A DNA stretch of 64,000 bases from Mimachlamys varia (Eukaryota > Mollusca > Bivalvia > Pectinida > Pectinidae): assembly GCA_947623455.1 (NCBI GenBank), contig OX392538.1:1054001-1118000 (forward strand). Direction: 5' to 3'. The notes under the pieces are model-generated. The model searched no databases. It was given only the letters and a program-made list of their open reading frames with translations, and had not been told where the DNA came from. Position 1 is the first letter of the stretch; the number at the start of each line of letters is the position of its first letter. The position numbers and the translations under genes are program-made. This document shows, piece after piece, positions 45,201-54,289 of the stretch.

Positions 45201-45373
45201 TACGATAAATCACGGAATTAGACTACTATTTAAATTAATTGATCAGTACAGATTATCTATTGGCGTGACAGTAAGAGTCAGTGAGCTTACGTTGTACTTA
45301 CCGGGTAGAAATATATCAACACTCCAAGCAGTGTCACCAAAACAGTGACAGCAAATATCCCGAAATCCAACAT
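26953..45373 (-). CDS. CYP20A1: CYP20A1-like cytochrome P450, copy B (11 coding exons, one frame change)
   Basis: Exons in transcript order: 45302-45373, 42742-42791, 41415-41584, 40470-40616, 37061-37228, 36769-36847, 33661-33840, 33053-33173, 32059-32170, 27907-27971 and 26953-27202. They sum to 1414 nt, one base over 471 codons. The excess sits in exon 4 near 40545-40552. Vertebrate CYP20A1 is about 462 aa, so the length fits. The order is N-terminal membrane anchor MLDFGIFAVTVL..., GSLHEFLKDLHKQFG, I-helix GVFHTT (about residue 284), ETLR (337-340) and FGFAGKRICPG with Cys about 418. All introns are GT-AG. A splice acceptor upstream of the ATG implies at least one non-coding 5' exon. Intron 9 holds an LTR element and introns 1-3 hold PLE and SINE pieces. 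CYP20A1 is an orphan P450, presumably ER-bound. Whether the frame change is a mutation or an error cannot be told here. Confidence 0.88.
27907..27971 (-). CDS. CYP20A1: CYP20A1 copy B, exon 10
   Basis: The exon is 65 nt, TPVIQALGVAMMNEKYWPLP, between 'tctggcag' and 'gtatgt', about 300 nt from the LTR element's 3' side in transcript order. Confidence 0.83.
28040..28240 (+). repeat. 40-bp minisatellite, intron 9 of copy B
   Basis: About five units of 'tgttttctgtacttacaaac' plus 'atctaaaccctacacaaatc', right beside the LTR element. It is the partner of 10620-10935. Confidence 0.8.
28269..28492 (+). repeat. 5' LTR
   Basis: 224 bp, TGTTGTAG...CTACA. It differs from the 3' LTR by A/G near position 11 and G/A near position 62. 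Confidence 0.95.
28688..31600 (+). pseudogene. Gag-integrase reading frame of the LTR element, with two in-frame stops
   Basis: The first ATG is at 28688. One frame runs to 31600, broken by TGA at 30416-30418 and TAG at 30569-30571. In order: an N-terminal helix-hairpin-helix-like segment (about residues 5-65, INAASYDDV...GIS then WEDLKGIPSVP); a charged coiled coil (about 95-150); a retrotransposon gag domain (about 210-375, LPTYDGRTEWKPF, FNVLCSKLNQRFG); and an integrase HHCC zinc domain (about 515-560, HSAHDLRLSGH then CKVC). After the first stop come the integrase core with VHVDILGPLP, IHTDQ and NGQVERYN (D, D, E) and a C-terminal chromatin-side region. Protease and polymerase are missing, apparently by an in-frame deletion near residues 400-425. 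The element cannot move by itself. Confidence 0.9.
31633..31856 (+). repeat. 3' LTR
   Basis: 224 bp, preceded by the polypurine tract 31621-31632 and followed by the ATAA target duplication. Confidence 0.95.
32059..32170 (-). CDS. CYP20A1: CYP20A1 copy B, exon 9 (ExxR)
   Basis: The exon is 112 nt, PYVRHIVDETLRCAVLGPYA then VRFQDVESELGG. It keeps the ETLR pair. The downstream intron is the one entered by the LTR retrotransposon. Confidence 0.87.
33053..33173 (-). CDS. CYP20A1: CYP20A1 copy B, exon 8
   Basis: The exon is 121 nt, LTWGFYFLASHPEVQEKAF then REIKKELGNKELDHT; copy A has NEIKKELG. Donor 'gtaagt'. Confidence 0.87.
33661..33840 (-). CDS. CYP20A1: CYP20A1 copy B, exon 7 (I-helix)
   Basis: The exon is 180 nt. 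It reads ALQKSSSLISRVVKHRRDN and ends TYIVGVFHTTGY. The I-helix differs from copy A by one residue (GVFHTT against GGFHTT). Confidence 0.87.
34900..36085 (+). repeat. 25-bp GATC-rich minisatellite, long allele (copy B intron 6)
   Basis: About 45-48 units of the form 'gatttaagatcacaggagat' plus 'cagaa', with variants repeated in blocks (for example the 'gatgattaatgatcatagga' variant at 35160 and 35365), so amplification went by multi-unit steps. It is about three times the copy A array. Confidence 0.9.
36195..36375. repeat. Cluster of TTTCACGTGAAA palindromes
   Basis: Copies and near copies of the self-complementary string 'tttcacgtgaaa' (for example 36234-36244, 36298-36310, 36354-36365) are packed in about 180 bp, with arms able to fold back. 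No counterpart was seen in the left arm. CACGTG is an E-box core, but nothing shows that it acts as one. Confidence 0.5.
36769..36847 (-). CDS. CYP20A1: CYP20A1 copy B, exon 6
   Basis: The exon is 79 nt, the counterpart of 4083-4161. It ends KAFHE where copy A has KAFQE. The next intron contains the expanded 25-bp minisatellite. Confidence 0.82.
37061..37228 (-). CDS. CYP20A1: CYP20A1 copy B, exon 5
   Basis: The exon is 168 nt, phase 0 both ends, VCGELVKKWSSLVNEER to FRRCYDV. It is the outermost exon that has a counterpart in the left arm (3665-3832). Confidence 0.87.
38910..39105 (-). repeat. PLE 3'-tail fragment, right-arm partner of 1375-1600
   Basis: Same tail block inverted ('tcgattaaaccaggggcaaa', 'cgacgacacccgtcat'). 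Confidence 0.65.
40470..40616 (-). CDS. CYP20A1: CYP20A1 copy B, exon 4 with frame change
   Basis: The exon is 147 nt between 'atttcag' and 'gtaagt'. It starts in the frame PSMFQMFKPLFGPKSIVYAN and finishes in another, RARRRLYDTALSHGNIKQYY then QTYQD. Both parts match CYP20A1 (vertebrate RKKLYENG... against RRRLYDTA...). The switch lies near 40545-40552 and equals one extra base or two missing ones. No GT-AG pair could remove it. The following exon is in phase only if the shift is allowed for. Confidence 0.8.
41000..41210 (+). repeat. PLE 3'-tail fragment in intron 3 of copy B
   Basis: Tail block with 'gttgatgaggcagaagatgc' and 'tcttccggaacacctggtc'. No reverse transcriptase sequence is attached. 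Confidence 0.65.
41415..41584 (-). CDS. CYP20A1: CYP20A1 copy B, exon 3
   Basis: The exon is 170 nt between 'ttctacag' and 'gtaagt'. It encodes DGNVADIKRAGSLHEFLKDL and on to SFWIGKEYVVSISSPELFK. The GSLHEFL...VSFW block is diagnostic of the CYP20 family. Confidence 0.88.
41693..42445 (+). mobile_element. 5'-truncated PLE in intron 2 of copy B
   Basis: It begins within the reverse transcriptase palm just before motif C, which has decayed to YIENVWSINN from YIDDVLSINN. It continues through the C-terminal region to the 3' tail, antisense to the P450. Truncation at the 5' side is usual for target-primed retroelements. Confidence 0.75.
42742..42791 (-). CDS. CYP20A1: CYP20A1 copy B, exon 2
   Basis: The exon is 50 nt between 'attacag' and donor 'gtatgt'. 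It encodes GSAKPSTIPGLEPTTP and two bases of the next Glu codon, completed by exon 3. This is the proline-rich hinge after the anchor, aligning with the IPGITPTEE region of vertebrate CYP20A1. Confidence 0.8.
42844..43290 (-). mobile_element. tRNA-derived SINE in intron 1 of copy B, B box deleted
   Basis: Same family as 2296-2796. It is flanked by a 10-bp target duplication ACTATAAATA (42834-42843 and 43291-43300). Compared with the other copy, about 54 nt holding the whole B box are missing, bounded by a 'gaa' repeat. This copy could not drive Pol III transcription by the usual boxes. Confidence 0.8.
43430..43640 (-). repeat. Repeat B, partial
   Basis: Complement of 'ggttttacgcac' and 'gagtcctaggaggacgaa'. 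It abuts a PLE fragment at 43645. Confidence 0.6.
43645..43892 (-). mobile_element. PLE reverse transcriptase fragment (motif A region)
   Basis: The minus strand matches 61180-61410 of the main PLE, including the TFDFSTLYT region in decayed form. It joins repeat B on one side and the LTR-like segment on the other. Confidence 0.7.
43893..44045 (-). mobile_element. Second partial copy of the LTR/SINE-like segment
   Basis: The complement shares 'aacgtcctggctcca', 'acctagaggtctcgggttc' and 'gctcgtctcact' with 18645-18700, and runs to the 'taattatcacaa' region of 18800. Confidence 0.6.
44547..44631 (+). repeat. 21-bp tandem repeat, four units
   Basis: Units of 'gaaatacgggacacaaagac' plus one base, intron 1 of copy B. 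The 7-residue repeat (TEIRDTK) seen in translation is an effect of the period. Confidence 0.85.
44887..45050. mobile_element. Foldback MITE with about 69-bp arms
   Basis: The arms start TTTTACACAACC and are complementary over about 69 bp with about four mismatches around a loop of about 25 bp. TA flanks both ends (44887-44888 and 45049-45050), as in Tc1-mariner type MITEs. It lies about 250 bp from exon 1 in intron 1. Confidence 0.8.
45302..45373 (-). CDS. CYP20A1: CYP20A1 copy B, exon 1 (start codon, membrane anchor)
   Basis: The ATG at 45373 opens 24 codons reading MLDFGIFAVTVLVTLLGVLI then YFYP, a single N-terminal membrane segment almost residue-for-residue like vertebrate CYP20A1. Donor 'gtaagtac'. 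Reading upstream, 'ttttacatag|gg' about 70 nt before the ATG is a good acceptor, so the 5' UTR is probably spliced. Confidence 0.88.
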
Positions 45374-45445
45374 GATGTTTTCATCCACTGCTACGTTCTT
45401 TGGTGACGTCCTGTTCTTATAAAAGCTTGCTCGTCTTCCTACTCC
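45374..45445 (-). promoter_or_regulatory. Probable 5' UTR part of CYP20A1 copy B exon 1 with splice acceptor
   Basis: On the minus strand a pyrimidine-rich run 'tttttccttttacatag' precedes about 70 nt of non-coding sequence before the ATG. This is the form of a 3' splice site and implies transcription starts further upstream, in 46.8-54 kb or beyond. Inference from the splice consensus only. Confidence 0.45.
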
Positions 45446-45449
45446 CTAT

Positions 45450-46720
45450 GTAAAAGGAAAAACTTGAAATGTTTCATAGTGTAGTTTCGACATTCTATCG
45501 CAGAATATAATGAAATTTCGCTTCGTGGTTGACTTTTTTAAAAAGTGTAAGCGTTTCGATAATGTTCAGACCTTTTTTTTGAAAAAAAATCAAGCAAATG
45601 TATTTGGATTTTTTTTAATTGTCAGTATTTCAAGCTTGCGACTTTTTGAGAGCAATAAGAACAACAAGAAATGAAACAAGAGGCTCGTTTTGTCTTAATG
45701 TTCGTCTGACTATCAAGACCTCTATATGAAATTTTGTAGGTAATTGCGAAGTTGTTTGAAGATTTTAACATCTAAACATATTTGACCTCTGAAAGTAATG
45801 AAGTGGAACAAAGTAATTCATTTGAACAAATTTGGTTGACCTTCAATTATGCATGCTTCATGCGTAGTATCAGAACCCTTGTCTTTCAGCTTTTTGAGAA
45901 AAAAAAATTGGTAACATATCAAACCCATGTGACCTTGCAAGTAACTTTACTAATTTGATCAATATTAGTTGCACTATATTCCAGCTTTCTATAAGCGCAA
46001 TATGCGCTCCCTGATCTTTTCGGTTATTTAAAAAGAGTCGTTTAAAAAGTTTACACATTTGACCCATATGACATTTTAACTACGAATGTCCGTTTTCAAG
46101 ACAATTCGCCTTTTCAACCTTAAAAGATAAAAGAAGCATTTCATACGAGTCTTCCTTTCAAAGATGTGTTATTATTTATTACAAAATATGTAAAACATGT
46201 TAGACTTCAATTTTTCATTGTAATTGTATTAAAGAGGTGCATTATTAATAAGGTTTAATGAAACAAACCCTATAAGTACATGTGATGCTGATTGGACAAG
46301 TGATTATATGATGACATAAAAATGAGCATCTCATTAGAGCCTGTCCTACAAATGTCTTTTATTGTTTGTAACCAAATTTGAAAATTATGTTAAACAATGT
46401 TTTTTATTGATTGTAACAGAAAAGGGGATTATTGACAGGGTTAAATGAAACAATAATAATAAAGATGGGACAAGTGATCATTTGATCTTATTCTTTTCAA
46501 TCTTTTTGTGATGATGTAAGATGAAAAAAGAAATCGAAACTTTGCAAAGGTATACAATTTGCATGGTGACAATTTGCTCATTTTAAATATACATATAACA
46601 TATTCCGAAATCAAATTTAGTTCTATTTTTTAATAACATTGTAATGTTATTGAATCAAATTACTCTCAAGCATATACACTTTAAACATCATTCCAATCCT
46701 CGATATCTAAGGGTTACGAT
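45450..46720. other. 5' flank or intron of copy B; no gene seen
   Basis: AT-rich with scattered 'ttgacct' and 'gtgacctt' motifs like those in the repeats near 14930. No frame, RNA or repeat border could be supported. Confidence 0.5.
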
Positions 46721-47960
46721 CACCTTCTCCCGATAAGAAAATGGCAAAAGTGAAAGCCAAATAAGAAAAATATCATATAATGATAACGATTAAAAACAGC
46801 CAAATCTCACTACAAAAATTATGTCAACTCTGAACTTACCTTGTACGAATCCATATGTAGTATTTACCTAGTTAGTCCTAAACGAATTCATATTATGTTC
46901 TTGGTTTTAAACGAATTCATATCCTGTACTTACCAAACAGTCCTAAACGAATTCATATCCTGTACTTACCAAACAGTCCTAAACGAATTCATATCCTGTA
47001 CTTACCAAACAGTCCTAAACGAATTCATATCCTGTACTTACCAAACAGTCCTAAACGAATTCATATCCTGTACTTACCAAACAGTCCTAAACGAATTCAT
47101 ATCCTGTACTTACCAAACAGTCCTAAACGAATTCATATCCTGTACTTACCAAACAGTCCTAAACGAATTCATATCCTGTACTTACCAAACAGTCCTAAAC
47201 GAATTCATATCCTGTACTTACCAAACAGTCCTAAACGAATTCATATCCTGTACTTACCAAACAGTCCTAAACGAATTCATATTCTGTACTTACCAAACAG
47301 TCCTAAACGAATTCATATTCTGTACTTACTTAGTCCGTCCTAATTGAATTCATATGCAGAAACACAATGAACCAAGTCACGAGTTGGTCTATGAAACCAG
47401 CAATGTCGTTAGTAAATTTAGATAAGGATATAAAGTTGAGTTAATAAATGCACGTGAAAACTTCACAGGATGAAAGAAACGCTACAGAACATTGACGCTG
47501 TTGTTTTCCGAGACCATAGAGATGTACATGTATCGGCATAAATCATCTACATTTTTTGTATGATATCTGTGGTAATGCTGGGTCAAACTTTAAAAAAGAT
47601 ATAATGCGACGTTAAGATAACCTTTTTCAAGGACAAAACGTCTGACTGATAACAATAGAAAAACACCATGATTTAGAGCAAAGAACAAAGTGTGTCACTA
47701 GGAACAAAGAATCAAGCAGGCATTCAAAAATTAAGTTAAAGTGGAAGTCTGTAACAAGTAAAAAAGAATAAACAAACAAAAATAGAAATAAATCAAACTA
47801 CTTCAAGTACTGACGGGGGCGTAAACGGGAGGTTTGGAAATTCGAAAGAAAAGTAAAATCTGGAAATTGTGAAATGGAGTTGTAAAGGCTAACACGCAAC
47901 TGTTGATATCGATGCATGAGCTGTCATTATTCAATTTTGACGTGAAACTGTTAAAATGAA
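46720..47960. repeat. Segmental direct duplication, unit 1
   Basis: It resembles 53320-54150 in the same direction: 'aacatataatgataacgatt' near the start, 'gttgagttaataaatgc', 'tcacaggatg', and 'gagaccag/gagaccat' with 'atgtacatgta'. This unit is longer because of the 36-bp array inside it. Confidence 0.75.
46878..47340 (-). repeat. 36-bp minisatellite, about 12 units, each with a consensus splice donor
   Basis: Nearly perfect units 'cctaaacgaattcatatcct' plus 'gtacttaccaaacagt'. On the minus strand, the P450 direction, each unit reads ...GGACTGTTTG|GTAAGTACAGG, a full 5' splice site consensus. The paralogous site at 53540-53560 is a single GACTAG|GTAAGTAGAGG. The 168-codon plus-strand frame with the 12-residue period VLNEFISCTYQT is a by-product of a 36-bp period. 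Confidence 0.9.
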
Positions 47961-48377
47961 AAAAACAGACTTTATATCAATACATATCGAACACTCACTT
48001 GCTTCATTGCATGTTTTTGTAGACGATTATTTGATAAAAAAAACGAATTTGTCAAGATGATATTCAGCCTTTCATCAAAACAGAAAGCTGTATCATGCAA
48101 CAACAAGAGGACCATGGTCACCTGAAAATCTTTATAATTTCGGAGCTGTTAAATGATATTACCGTATTTGACCCTTGTGACTTTTGAGGGTCAATGAACA
48201 CGCTTGGTATTCCTTCATCTCAACATAGAAAAGGCTATATCCTTAGACATTTAGTTACTGAGAAGAAGTGTTTGAAACAGATTATCACATTTGACCCCTG
48301 TGACCTTGAAAATGGTTTTTGAATCTCCAATTTCTCATGAAAAGTTTACTCTCAAGATATTACTTTGCGGGACCGTC

Positions 48378-49494
48378 GTCAAACTTCGAAACATCGGGAC
48401 TTCGACTTATGAATATTGAACATCGAACATCGACATGTAGCCCTATATGTATATATGAACTGTACATAACAAGAACCAATGCGGTCCTATTGTAACGTAA
48501 AACAGGCTAAGAAATTGCAGATTCATATTAAAAAAAAAATAGTATATTACAATAAACACTATAATTTGTGTAGTACTAATATTAATACCCGGCCTCCTAT
48601 GGCTCTACCCGGCCTCTTAAGGCTCTGCCCGGCCGGATATTAAATCGGTCCCATGCCTCGTAATGGAGCTAGCCCTGTGCGATTCACACCGGGGCGATTT
48701 TTGCATCACATATCTCATCGATAAACGTACTTAAATTATGATCCATTTCTGTCGATCTCCAACCTAACTTGTGATTAAAATTTATCTAAATGATCGTTAA
48801 TATCAAATTTACGTAACGAAGCATAAACTGAAATGAGTAGCGGCAGCCATGATTAGACTTCAGTAAATTACTTGGTTTCTTTTCTGAAGAGTTTCTCTAA
48901 ATTGTGAATGGGCGCGCGCGTGCGGACCAAATAAGGAAGTCGTAGTAAGTCGTAGTAACTCCATATTTGCCCATTCCGGCAATATATAAAAACGCGATTT
49001 AAGATAACATCACACGTGAACTGGTCTTTGCTAATCCTGTGAACAAAATATTTTATCATGGTAAACACTCGAAACATGTAGTTCAGCAATCCTGCATTAA
49101 TTTGACAACATTTTGCTCACATGAGGTGGTAATTAAATGAAATCTTACAGATTGAATACTACCGGGCATGGGACCGCTTCGTAGCTCTAACGACGCAAAA
49201 TAAAAAAATCGTCTCGTCGTGAAAAGCTACGTTATCGCAGCTAGGTCGCCACTACTGTTCACAACACGATATCGACACACGCCACCGTGAAGGTGTGAAA
49301 ACGACCGTGGGGCAATTTATTGGGTATAATTTTCACTTCGATTTATTAGTTGTAATTTTCAATGTTTTCATAGAAGTTCGATTCATGAATAGTAAATAAG
49401 TAGTGTTATATAATAAAAAAAATCGGACTTTGCCAAAAGTTCGACACATCGAGAAATTCAAAAATCATCGAAGTTCGATTAATCGAGGTTTGAC
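48378..49494. mobile_element. pogo/Tigger-like non-autonomous DNA element
   Basis: The left end is GTCAAACTTCGAAACATCGG and the right-end complement GTCAAACCTCGATTAATCGA. The shared TTCGA-rich style is typical of pogo/Tigger termini. The 1.1 kb interior holds a small CCCGGCCTC tandem (48590-48640) and no transposase. The right end abuts a PLE tail (49495-49640) cut at 'ttccggaacac'. Confidence 0.5.
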
Positions 49495-49640
49495 TTCCGG
49501 AACACATGGTCTTATTCTCTTGTACTTTTACAAGGATCTTCATGTAAATCTTTCCTTTGTTCACATTTTGCCTCTAGTTTAATCGATTTTGAGTTCGGAT
49601 TATGATTTTGTTTACGCTTCGGTATTCTCCAATTAGATTA
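49495..49640 (+). repeat. PLE 3'-tail fragment
   Basis: 'ttccggaacacatggtctta' to 'cggtattctccaattaga'. Confidence 0.65.
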
Positions 49641-49672
49641 AAAAACAGATCCTTGTTCTCACTCCGTTTTAC

Positions 49673-49958
49673 AAGGATCTGACAACATCCCATAAGAGGT
49701 CACGTTCAGATGACCTTTGTCGCCTCTTTACACCTTTACACTAAAACAATTTCCCACTCACCCGTCATCTTGCAACAAGTCGTTTCGTCACATTATTTCA
49801 CATGAACCTTTTGTGACGAAATGACTAAAGGGACAAAAGCGAATATGCAAGCTTTGTCGCCTCAAAAATTCACTGTCAAGATTCTGACAGTAGGAATTTG
49901 ATTGGCTCATTCAAAAGGTCATCGGGACATGATCCCCTATGGGATTTTCTGAGATCTT
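49673..49958. mobile_element. Small MITE-like element with nested hairpin
   Basis: The ends AAGGATCTGACAACATCCCA and (complement) AAGATCTCAGAAAATCCCAT are imperfect inverted repeats. Inside, 'agtcgtttcgtcaca' and 'tgtgacgaaatgact' form a second hairpin. No target duplication could be fixed. Confidence 0.45.
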
Positions 49959-50706
49959 CACGCAGCAGAGAGAAGTTTACGGAAAGGCGCGGAGATCAAG
50001 ATATCATTTTAATCAGATTAGGTATTCTCTAATTTATTTATATTGTAAATATAGTACTAAGTAAATAAAAGGCACTTCTGTCATAATTTAATCTAATCAT
50101 GTCATATATACAGTACTATGAATGTAATCAAACATCGGTTGACTTTTCCTGTTGTTATTTTTGCTAAAACATATTCTAACAGAGATAAATTGGTAAGTCA
50201 TGATTCAAGAAATCACATGTAAGCACAGTTCAAGTTGTATGACGAATATTAAATACTATTTAGCAATGTTCAAAACTCTGTTAATCTGAAACAGTTTTCA
50301 GATAGGAAACATTTTATGAAAACAATCTCACATGGTGTAGTTACTTACTCATGATACTGTATTTATATTTGCGCTGCAACCCACTATATGAACATTACCA
50401 GCAAAAATGCCTTTCATATAAGTATGAAAGTAATGGTTCTCGAGACGTAGCACGTGGTTAAATTATGACGTCATAGATCAAGCTTGTTCAATGAGAGTCT
50501 TACCACGCCGCTTCAAATAACATAGAGAATGCCCTTGCGTCAAACGCTCAAATAACTAATTGTTATCATTGGAGGAAATTTTATTCCAGCTGGGCTGTTC
50601 AGCCAATGTTGTTTAAATGACGACACAAATACAAATGCAGGTAATAAACAGTTATCTGGACAAAATAAAGTTAAGCAATTGTTATATAGTAAAAATGTAA
50701 AAATAT

Positions 50707-50860
50707 GGATTGAAAGTCCCTTTTTTAACTTTCATAGTGCTTATGAAAGGTCAGCCGTTGCATCCATATTTAGCATGAAGCCTGCTAGGGCTTCATTCAA
50801 TATGGATGTAACGGCTGACCTTTCATAGCACTATGAAAGTTAAAAAACGACTTTCAATCC
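50707..50860. mobile_element. 154-bp foldback element
   Basis: GGATTGAAAGTC... and ...GACTTTCAATCC are complementary over about 72 bp with few mismatches around a 6-bp loop near 50784. It ends about 40 bp before the 27-bp satellite. Confidence 0.8.
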
Positions 50861-50904
50861 TTATGTAAATCTCAAGTTGCTTTAAAATCTCTTTGTTCTA
50901 ACTT

Positions 50905-52880
50905 ACGATTTGATCTTTGTTCCAAGTCACACGATTTGATCTTTGTTCCTAGCAAAACTATTTGATCTTTGTGCCAAGGCACACGATAAGATCCTTGTTT
51001 CTAGTTACACGATTTATTCTATTATTTCCAGTCACACGCTTTATTCTTTGTTCCCAGTCACACGGTTTGTTTTTTTGGTCCCAGTCACACGGTTTGTTCT
51101 TTGGTCCCAGTCACACGCTTTGATCTTTGTTCCAAGTCACACGATTTGATCTTGTTCCAAGTAACACTATTTGATTTTTGTGCCAAGGCACACGATAAGA
51201 TCTTTGTATCTAGTTACACGATTTATTCTATTATTTCCAGTCACACGCTCTGTTCTTTGTTCCCAGTCACACGATTTGTTCTTTGGTCCCAGTCACACGC
51301 ATTGCTCTTTGTTCCCAGTCACACGGTTTGTTCTTTGTTCCCAGTCACACGCTTTGATCTTTGTTCCCAGTCACACGATTTGTTCTTTGGTCCCAGTCAC
51401 ACGCTTTGTTCTTTGTTCCCAGTCACACGATTTGTTCATTGGTCCCAGTCACACGTTTTGCTCTTTGTTCCCAGTCACACGGTTTGTTCTTTATTTTCAG
51501 TCACACGCTTTGTTCTTTGTTCCCAGTCACACGATTTGTTCTTTGGTCCCAGTCACACGCTTTGCTCTTTGTTCCCAGTCACACGGTTTGTTCTTTGGTC
51601 CCAGTCACATGCTTTGATCTTTGTTCCCAGTCACACGATTTGTTCTTTGGTCCCAGTCACACGCTTTGTTCTTTGTTCCCAGTCACACGATTTGTTCATT
51701 GGTCCCAGTCATACGCTTTGCTCTTTGTTCCCAGTCACACTGTTTGTTCTTTGGTCCCAGTCACTCGCTTTGATCGTTGTTCCCAGTCACACGATTTGTT
51801 CTTTGGTCCCAGTCACACGGTTTGTTCTTTGGTCCCAGTCACACGCATTGATCTTTGTTTCCAGTCACACGATTTGGTCTTTGTTCCCAGTAACACTATT
51901 TGATCTTTGTGCCAAGGCACACGATAAGATCTTTGTTTCTAGATACACGATTTATTCTATTATTTCCAGTCACACGCTTTGATCTGATCTTTGGTCCAAG
52001 TCACACGATTTGTTCTTTGGTTCCAGTCACACGCTTTGATCTTTGGTCCAAATGACACGATTTTATCTTTGTTCCTAGCAACACTACTTGATCTTTGTGC
52101 CAAGGCACACGATAACATCTTTGTTTCTAGTTACACGATTTATTCTGCTATTTCCAGTCACACGCTTTGGTCTTTGTTCCCAGTCACATAATTTTGTCTT
52201 TGTTCCAAGTCACACACTTTGATCTTTGGTTCCAGTCACACGATTTGATCTTTGTTCCTAGCAAAACTATTTGATCTTTGTGCCAAGGCACACGATAAGA
52301 TCTTTGTTTCTAGTTACACGATTTATTCTATTATTTCCAGTCACACGATTTGTTCTTTGGACCCAGTCACACGCTTTGTTCTTTGTTCCCAGTCACACGC
52401 TTTGCTCTTTGTTCCCAGTCACACGCTTTGCTCTTTGTTCCCAGTCACACGGTTTGTTTTTTGGTCCCAGTCACACGATTTGATCTTTGGTCCCAGTCAC
52501 ACGATTTGATCTTTGGTCCCAGTCACACGCTTTGATCTTTGGTCCCAGTCACACGATTTGATCTTTGGTCCCAGTCACACGATTTGATCTTTGGTCCCAG
52601 TCACACGGTTTGATCTTTGGTCCCAGTTTCACGATTTGATCTTTGGTCCCAGTCACACGATTTGTTCTTTTGTCCCAGTCACACGATTTGATCTTTGGTC
52701 TCTGTCACACGATTTGATCTTTGGTCCCAGTCACACGATTTGATCTTTGGTCCCAGTCACGCGATTTATTCTTTGGTCCCAGTCACACGATTTGTTCTTT
52801 GTTCCCAGTCACACGATTCGATCTTTGGTCCCAGTCATACGATTTGTTCTTTGTTCCAAGTCAGACGGTTCGTTCTTTTT
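50905..52880 (+). repeat. 27-bp satellite, about 70 units, with higher-order structure
   Basis: Typical unit 'cccagtcacacgatttgttc' plus 'tttggtc'. A special run, 'cctagcaaaactatttgatc', 'gtgccaaggcacacgataag' and 'tctagttacacgatttattc', recurs at about 50950, 51165, 51890, 52075 and 52260, marking higher-order blocks. Because 27 is divisible by 3, frames stay open in several phases (to 293 codons). These are not taken as genes. A single inverted relative of the unit lies in 47680-47730 and 53845-53890. Confidence 0.92.
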
Positions 52881-53319
52881 CCCCAATTGTTCTTTTATGT
52901 AATCAAATTACTCTGTTAACGCCATTCCTGACCAGCTAGGGTATTGTGGTATCTATATAACAGGCTTATGTACATCGACAATTATATTGAGATATAAAGA
53001 AAATCAAGATATATTTAACAGTTATTTACTCGACGAGGAAAACGATGTCCATCGAACCGGAAGCCGAGGTGACATCACTTTCCAAGGGGTGATAGATCAT
53101 TGTATTAACCTTATTTAATGGCAAGAACTGCTTGATTACATATGATATTTATGAAAGGTTCCATAACATCATTAAGCCGGCGAGAACCGGAAATAATCTC
53201 CAGCTATTTTAAGACGCAGATAACTGGACTCACAAGAGGTACGCGGATTCAGTCCAGTCACCTTAGGTGCATTTTGCTACGATTTGAGGATAACGTTTTG
53301 TCTGACGGGTACTTTTGAC

Positions 53320-54150
53320 AAATGCATCGACAAATAAGAAAACAGCAAAAGTGAACGTAATACTTAGAAAAATAACATATAATGATAACGATTAAAACAC
53401 CTTTTGAATAAAAAACATATATACATGTATTACGTTTGCTTATTTCTATTCAGTCGGTAACGTAGCCATTGGCAACGCCTTGTGTTTGTTAAATTAAGAT
53501 TTTACCCCTCTTTTTCAAATATTTTATTTATCCTCTACTTACCTAGTCAGTCTTTAACGAAGTCAAGTTCAGAAACACAATCGTCCAAGTTGAGTTAATA
53601 AATGCCTGTGAAAAATTCACAGGATGCAATGAAAATTTCTTTTTTTACAGAAACGCTACTTCGCATTATAAAAATGACATGATTGTTTCTCAGAGACCAG
53701 TTAATGTACATGTACCAGTATAAATTATCTATGTTATCAGCATATCGGTGACTTTGCTGGCTCATACTCATAAAAAATGTAAAATGTGGTGTCAGGTTAA
53801 GACTTTATCAATGACAATATATGTGACTGATAACAAAAGAAAAGCTCAAGATTGGGAGCAAAGAGCAAAGTGTGTGACTGTTAACACAGGATTAAGTGGG
53901 CTTTCGAGATTTAGAGCATTAAGTAAAAATTTATAACAAAAAAAAAAAAAAATTATACGTTCCTTTTGTGTCTGAAATTTCGTATGACAATAGAGTGGTT
54001 TCCTACTAGTGAAGGTTTTTGAACTGTCATTGCTATTCTCAATGTTTTATTTTTGTTTTTTGTTTTCTTTCTTCAATACATGAACTGATGAGAAGTAAAA
54101 AATCTCACTACAACAATTAAGAAAGATAATGTTTCCTTAAAAGTCAGTCT
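53320..54150. repeat. Segmental direct duplication, unit 2
   Basis: Partner of 46720-47960 without the 36-bp expansion. It holds one donor-like site (complement of about 53540-53560) and a poly-A tract at 53939-53953. Confidence 0.75.
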
Positions 54151-54289
54151 ATGGTGATTGGCTGAAATACATCCCACTCTATTTTGATTGGTCGAACGTT
54201 TAATGGTTTCAATTGTGTGATCTTAACGTAAGCCCTATGTCTTACAATTCAAATGTGTTAAAAATCATCACACAAAAAATAAACCGAAC

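Noticed and set aside
46878..47340. CRISPR-like array
   Set aside because: Units are contiguous with no unique spacers, and the DNA is plainly eukaryotic (spliced P450, SINEs, retroelements).
46841..47347. 168-codon frame with 12-residue repeats as a repeat protein
   Set aside because: The period of 36 bp is a multiple of three and the units are near identical at DNA level, so an open frame is expected without selection. The splice-donor content lies on the opposite strand.
51101..51982. 293-codon and overlapping frames with 9-residue repeats as genes
   Set aside because: A 27-bp satellite gives open frames in several phases at once; no start context or splice structure supports a protein.
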